From Bradyrhizobium sp. (lineage in GTDB: Bacteria; Pseudomonadota; Alphaproteobacteria; Rhizobiales; Xanthobacteraceae), in assembly GCF_030697065.1 (NCBI RefSeq), contig NZ_JAUYQU010000177.1:1-37962 (forward strand): a DNA stretch of 37,962 nt, read 5' to 3'. Under the pieces are notes generated by a model, which worked only from the letters and a program-made list of their open reading frames with translations, did no database searches and was not told the DNA's origin. The stretch's first letter is position 1. Every line of letters begins with the position of its first letter. Both the position numbers and the translations under genes were made by a program. Of this stretch, positions 36,401 to 37,962 are shown piece by piece.

Positions 36401-36728
36401 CATCGCGCTGGCCGGGATCATCGTCCGCAATTCGATCCTGCTGGTCGACTTCATCCGCCACAGCGCCGGCGCGAACCGGTCGACGCGCGACATCGTGCTG
36501 GAAGCCGGTGCCGTGCGCTTCAAGCCGATCCTGCTGACCGCGCTGGCCGCCATGATCGGCGCCGCGACCATCCTGCTCGATCCGATCTTCCAGGGGCTGG
36601 CGATCTCGCTGCTGTTCGGACTGGCATCGTCGACGCTGCTCACCGTGCTCGTGATTCCCGCGATCTACATCGCGCTTCGCGACAGCAAGCCGCAGGTACC
36701 GTCCGGCGAGACCGCAGCCAAGGGCTGA
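33495..36728 (+). CDS. RND-family inner-membrane efflux pump
   Basis: Proton-driven tripartite exporter subunit. Seen: 1077 residues, GTG start at 33495 overlapping the adaptor stop, so translation is coupled. The TM1 region is LTPLFLLASLVVGLIAVVAI, then the PREEEPQISVP porter-domain entry common to this RND subgroup. The proton-relay helix TM4 carries the Asp pair in GILVDDAIVVVENIARH (about residues 414-430). Two large periplasmic loops lie between TM1-2 and TM7-8. TM10-12 ends the protein (GLASSTLLTVLVIPAIYIAL). The substrate is unknown. Location in a sulfide-responsive locus suggests a sulfur compound or envelope stressor (inference). It converges on pmpB with only two bases between stops. 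Confidence 0.95.
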   Translation: MNLGLSGHLTRATIGSPLTPLFLLASLVVGLIAVVAIPREEEPQISVPMVDIRVNADGLRGPDAVELVTKPLESIVKGIDGVEHVYSQTEDDRVLVTARFLVGTKSEDAILRVHEKIRANLDRIPVGIPEPLIVGRGINDVAVTVLTLSPKPEAAERWTDKDLYELADKLRSELMKVDSIGLTYISGGGAQQIRVEPDPEKLSLFGVTLQQLVAKVKDANRSFLAGQVRDAGTVRSVSAGQTLSGIPDIGLLLISTRDGRPVYVKDVAHVVIGPNATEHRVWNDARDSKGKWERVPAVSLALAKRAGANAVVVSEEIAHRLEGLKSRLIPDEVVVTVTRDYGETANEKANELLFHLGLATISIVILIAIAIGWREALVTLVVIPTTILLTMFAANLMGYTINRVSLFALIFSIGILVDDAIVVVENIARHWAMRDGRPRLQATIEAVAEVGNPTVVATLTVVAALLPMLFVSGLMGPYMAPIPANASAAMLFSFFVAMVVAPWLMLRLAPKEGAAGPAHAAHDEGALGRLYRRIATPIVASKRSAWIFLVVVGIATLLSMTLFATKSVTVKLLPFDNKSEIAVVVDLPEGASIEDTERTLFAAADIARGLPEITSVQSYAGTPAPFNFNGLVRHYYLRERPELGELQVNLAARSDRKRASHDIALDLRQRLKAVSVPAGTSIKVVEVPPGPPVLATLLAEIYGPDAATRRAVAGELKKLFAEVPFIVDIDDSIGQKRPRLRLSIDQDRLEFFGVEQRDVYDTIQTLFGGVSVGYSHRGEDRNPIEIAVRLPKRDLAWTEALASTPVPANTLPGSKTVVELGQLVKATMEEGSPQIFRRDGRFADMVMAELAGRFEAPLYGMLAVADRIEAHDWGKLQKPVIALHGQPTDESRPTLLWDGEWEITYVTFRDMGAAFGAAILGIYVLVVAQFRSFRLPLVILTPIPLTLIGILIGHWLLGAPFTATSMIGFIALAGIIVRNSILLVDFIRHSAGANRSTRDIVLEAGAVRFKPILLTALAAMIGAATILLDPIFQGLAISLLFGLASSTLLTVLVIPAIYIALRDSKPQVPSGETAAKG

Positions 36729-36730
36729 GG

Positions 36731-37186
36731 CTAGCCGGGCCGCCGCATCAGCGCCCCGTCGTCCCGCGCCGTGGGACGGGCCCTTTGCCAGGCGTCGCGC
36801 AAAATCATGCCGGCGGCCATCGCCAGGACAAACACGAAGACATCGGGCGACAGCGTCGCGAGGCTTTCCAAAGCCGGCCCCGGGCAAAACCCGACGAGAC
36901 CCCAGCCGATGCCGAACAGGGCCGATCCCGCAACAAGCGGCCGGTCGATATCGTCCCTGGTCGGCCAGAACCCCTGGGCGGCGAGCAGCGGCCGCGAACG
37001 GCTCCGTGCCAGCATGAATCCGGGCACGGACACCGCAAGCGCCGCGATCATGACGACGGCGAGACTTGGATCCCACGCGCCGAAGACATCGAGAAATGCC
37101 AGAACCTTGGCCGGCTGTACCATTTGCGAAATCAGCAGGCCGGCGCCGAACAGCAGCCCGCACGACAGCGATGCGATCATCAGCAT
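36731..37186 (-). CDS. pmpB: YeeE/YedE-family protein PmpB-like, half transporter
   Basis: Seen: 151 residues, ATG at 37186, two bases after the pmpA stop (an internal ATG at 37180 is the alternative). It has four hydrophobic segments: MIASLSCGLLFGAGLLISQM, LAVVMIAALAVSVPGFML, LVAGSALFGIGWGLVGF and VFVFVLAMAAGMIL. The conserved GLVGFCPGPAL has Cys101, equivalent to a sulfur-relay cysteine of YeeE/TsuA, which imports thiosulfate. Family knowledge: PmpA and PmpB are split half-proteins found in BigR/persulfide loci and likely pair to move sulfur species. The transport direction and substrate here are inferred. Confidence 0.88.
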   Translation of the reverse strand: MLMIASLSCGLLFGAGLLISQMVQPAKVLAFLDVFGAWDPSLAVVMIAALAVSVPGFMLARSRSRPLLAAQGFWPTRDDIDRPLVAGSALFGIGWGLVGFCPGPALESLATLSPDVFVFVLAMAAGMILRDAWQRARPTARDDGALMRRPG

Positions 37187-37188
37187 GG

Positions 37189-37614
37189 TCAGCCTCCAAA
37201 TCCGTGACGGGTAAGCGCAACGGTCAGGATCGCGGTCAGCATGAAGATGACGGTGGCCACGATGGACCGGACGGACAGCCGCGCGATGCCACAGATGCCG
37301 TGACCGGACGTGCAGCCGTCTCCCATGCGGCTGCCAAATCCGACCAGAAGGCCGGCGGCGATGATGACGGTCCAGCTAGCCGGCAATTCCGGTGTCGGCA
37401 TCCCGTAACCGATCCAGCCTGCGAGCGGCGGCGCCAGAATGAGCCCTGCGATGAAGGCGAGGCGCCAGGCCTTGTCGCCGGTTCCGGGATTGAGCAGGCC
37501 GCCAAAAATGCCGCTGATGCCGGCAATTCGGCCGGTCAGCAGCATCAGCAGGACCGAGGAGAGCCCGATCAGCGCGCCGCCGATCGCTGCCGATAACGGA
37601 GTGAAATTAGCCAT
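37189..37614 (-). CDS. pmpA: YeeE/YedE-family protein PmpA-like, half transporter
   Basis: Seen: 141 residues, ATG at 37614 with GGAG eight bases upstream. It has hydrophobic helices AAIGGALIGLSSVLLMLLTG, WRLAFIAGLILAPPLAGWIG, WTVIIAAGLLVGFGSRMG and SIVATVIFMLTAILTVALT. The signature MGDGCTSGHGICG carries Cys101 and Cys108, matching the cysteine-containing pore motif of YeeE-type thiosulfate carriers. First of the two-gene pmpA-pmpB unit. Family knowledge: in Xylella and Agrobacterium, pmpAB lies in the BigR operon. Here the pair lies beyond the RND gene on the opposite strand, and no BigR-like site was recognised upstream of it. Confidence 0.9.
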   Translation of the reverse strand: MANFTPLSAAIGGALIGLSSVLLMLLTGRIAGISGIFGGLLNPGTGDKAWRLAFIAGLILAPPLAGWIGYGMPTPELPASWTVIIAAGLLVGFGSRMGDGCTSGHGICGIARLSVRSIVATVIFMLTAILTVALTRHGFGG

Positions 37615-37667
37615 GGCATTGCTCCACAGGACGCGGAGATCCAGTCTCCCATCGTGCCGTGGCTAGC

Positions 37668-37962
37668 TTACAAACGCGTCACCCGCAATCGCAAGGCATT
37701 GCCGACCACGCTGACCGACGACAGCGCCATGGCGGCGGCTGCGATGATCGGCGACAGCAGCAGGCCGAAGGTCGGGTAGAGCACGCCGGCGGCGATCGGG
37801 ATGCCGGCGGCGTTGTAGATGAACGCAAAGAACAGGTTCTGGCGGATGTTGCGCATGGTGGACCGGCTCAAGGTGATGGCGGTGACCACACCGTTGAGCG
37901 CTCCGGAGATGAGCGTGATGTCGGAGGACTCGATGGCGACGTCGGTGCCGGTTCCGATGGCG
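37668..37962 (-). CDS. copper-type P1B-ATPase, C-terminal fragment (5' end beyond window)
   Basis: Seen: 97 codons; the N-terminal part lies outside the window. The fragment starts in the hinge region [17 protein letters not shown], which is the conserved GxGxxDxA-type hinge of P-type ATPases. TM segment [20 protein letters not shown] and the last helix [20 protein letters not shown] follow. The YN and M-x-x-SS motifs are the copper-binding residues of Cu(I) ATPases (CopA). It exports copper from the cytoplasm. It is 53 bases upstream of pmpA on the same strand and may be co-transcribed. Confidence 0.93.
   Translation of the reverse strand, partial: AIGTGTDVAIESSDITLISGALNGVVTAITLSRSTMRNIRQNLFFAFIYNAAGIPIAAGVLYPTFGLLLSPIIAAAAMALSSVSVVGNALRLRVTRL

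Noticed and set aside
33360..37220. A 1286-codon open frame on the minus strand opposite the RND pump
   Set aside because: Its product is rich in Arg, Asp, Gly and His with no domain, a typical antisense shadow of a GC-rich gene; the plus-strand RND protein is unmistakable.

Overview
The window is a contiguous piece of a GC-rich alphaproteobacterial chromosome. It is most consistent with the Bradyrhizobium/Rhodopseudomonas group (Nitrobacteraceae). This rests on the gene order around hrcA-grpE, dnaK-dnaJ-pmtA and dapB/gpmI, on protein family resemblance, and on several families of intergenic palindromic repeats that I recognise from Bradyrhizobium-like genomes. The genus is an inference; no rRNA, tRNA or species marker is present.

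Left part (1-9850), housekeeping: a truncated Tat-exported metallo-beta-lactamase-fold hydrolase, a small unknown protein, then gshB, yraN and rsmI on the minus strand. The divergent lppC lipoprotein gene follows, then a minus-strand rph-rdgB-hemW run, then hrcA-grpE on the plus strand. The hemW start region is built from a palindromic repeat and seems to use a TTG start.

Middle part (9870-26160): five minus-strand accessory genes lie between grpE and dnaK. They are a HAD hydrolase, a VOC-family protein, an AraC-type regulator, a secreted protein and a large FAD oxidoreductase. dnaK has an excellent heat-shock-type promoter match and is followed by dnaJ, pmtA, an FMN reductase, pyrF, a DUF1330 gene and dapB. 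dapB converges on gpmI across a repeat-derived hairpin. An Ada-like alkyltransferase, a DUF2244 membrane protein and divergent nth follow.

Right part (26302-37962), metal and sulfur handling: an EI24/CysZ-like membrane protein precedes nikR. nikR is divergent from a TonB-dependent receptor across a perfect GTATGA-N16-TCATAC NikR operator, which strongly suggests a nickel uptake receptor. Next comes a sulfide/persulfide module. One arm is an operon of sulfide:quinone oxidoreductase (Cys127/159/353), a TrxC-type thioredoxin and a DUF2892 membrane protein. The other arm, divergent, is an ArsR-family repressor with the SqrR/BigR two-cysteine spacing, followed by a HlyD-RND efflux pair. The two arms share one 36-bp dyad-symmetric region that reads as a good promoter in both directions. 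The RND gene converges on a pmpA-pmpB (YeeE/YedE) sulfur transporter pair that sits downstream of the end of a copper P-type ATPase. This cluster, an RND pump wired to a persulfide sensor, is the best candidate here for an incompletely described system.
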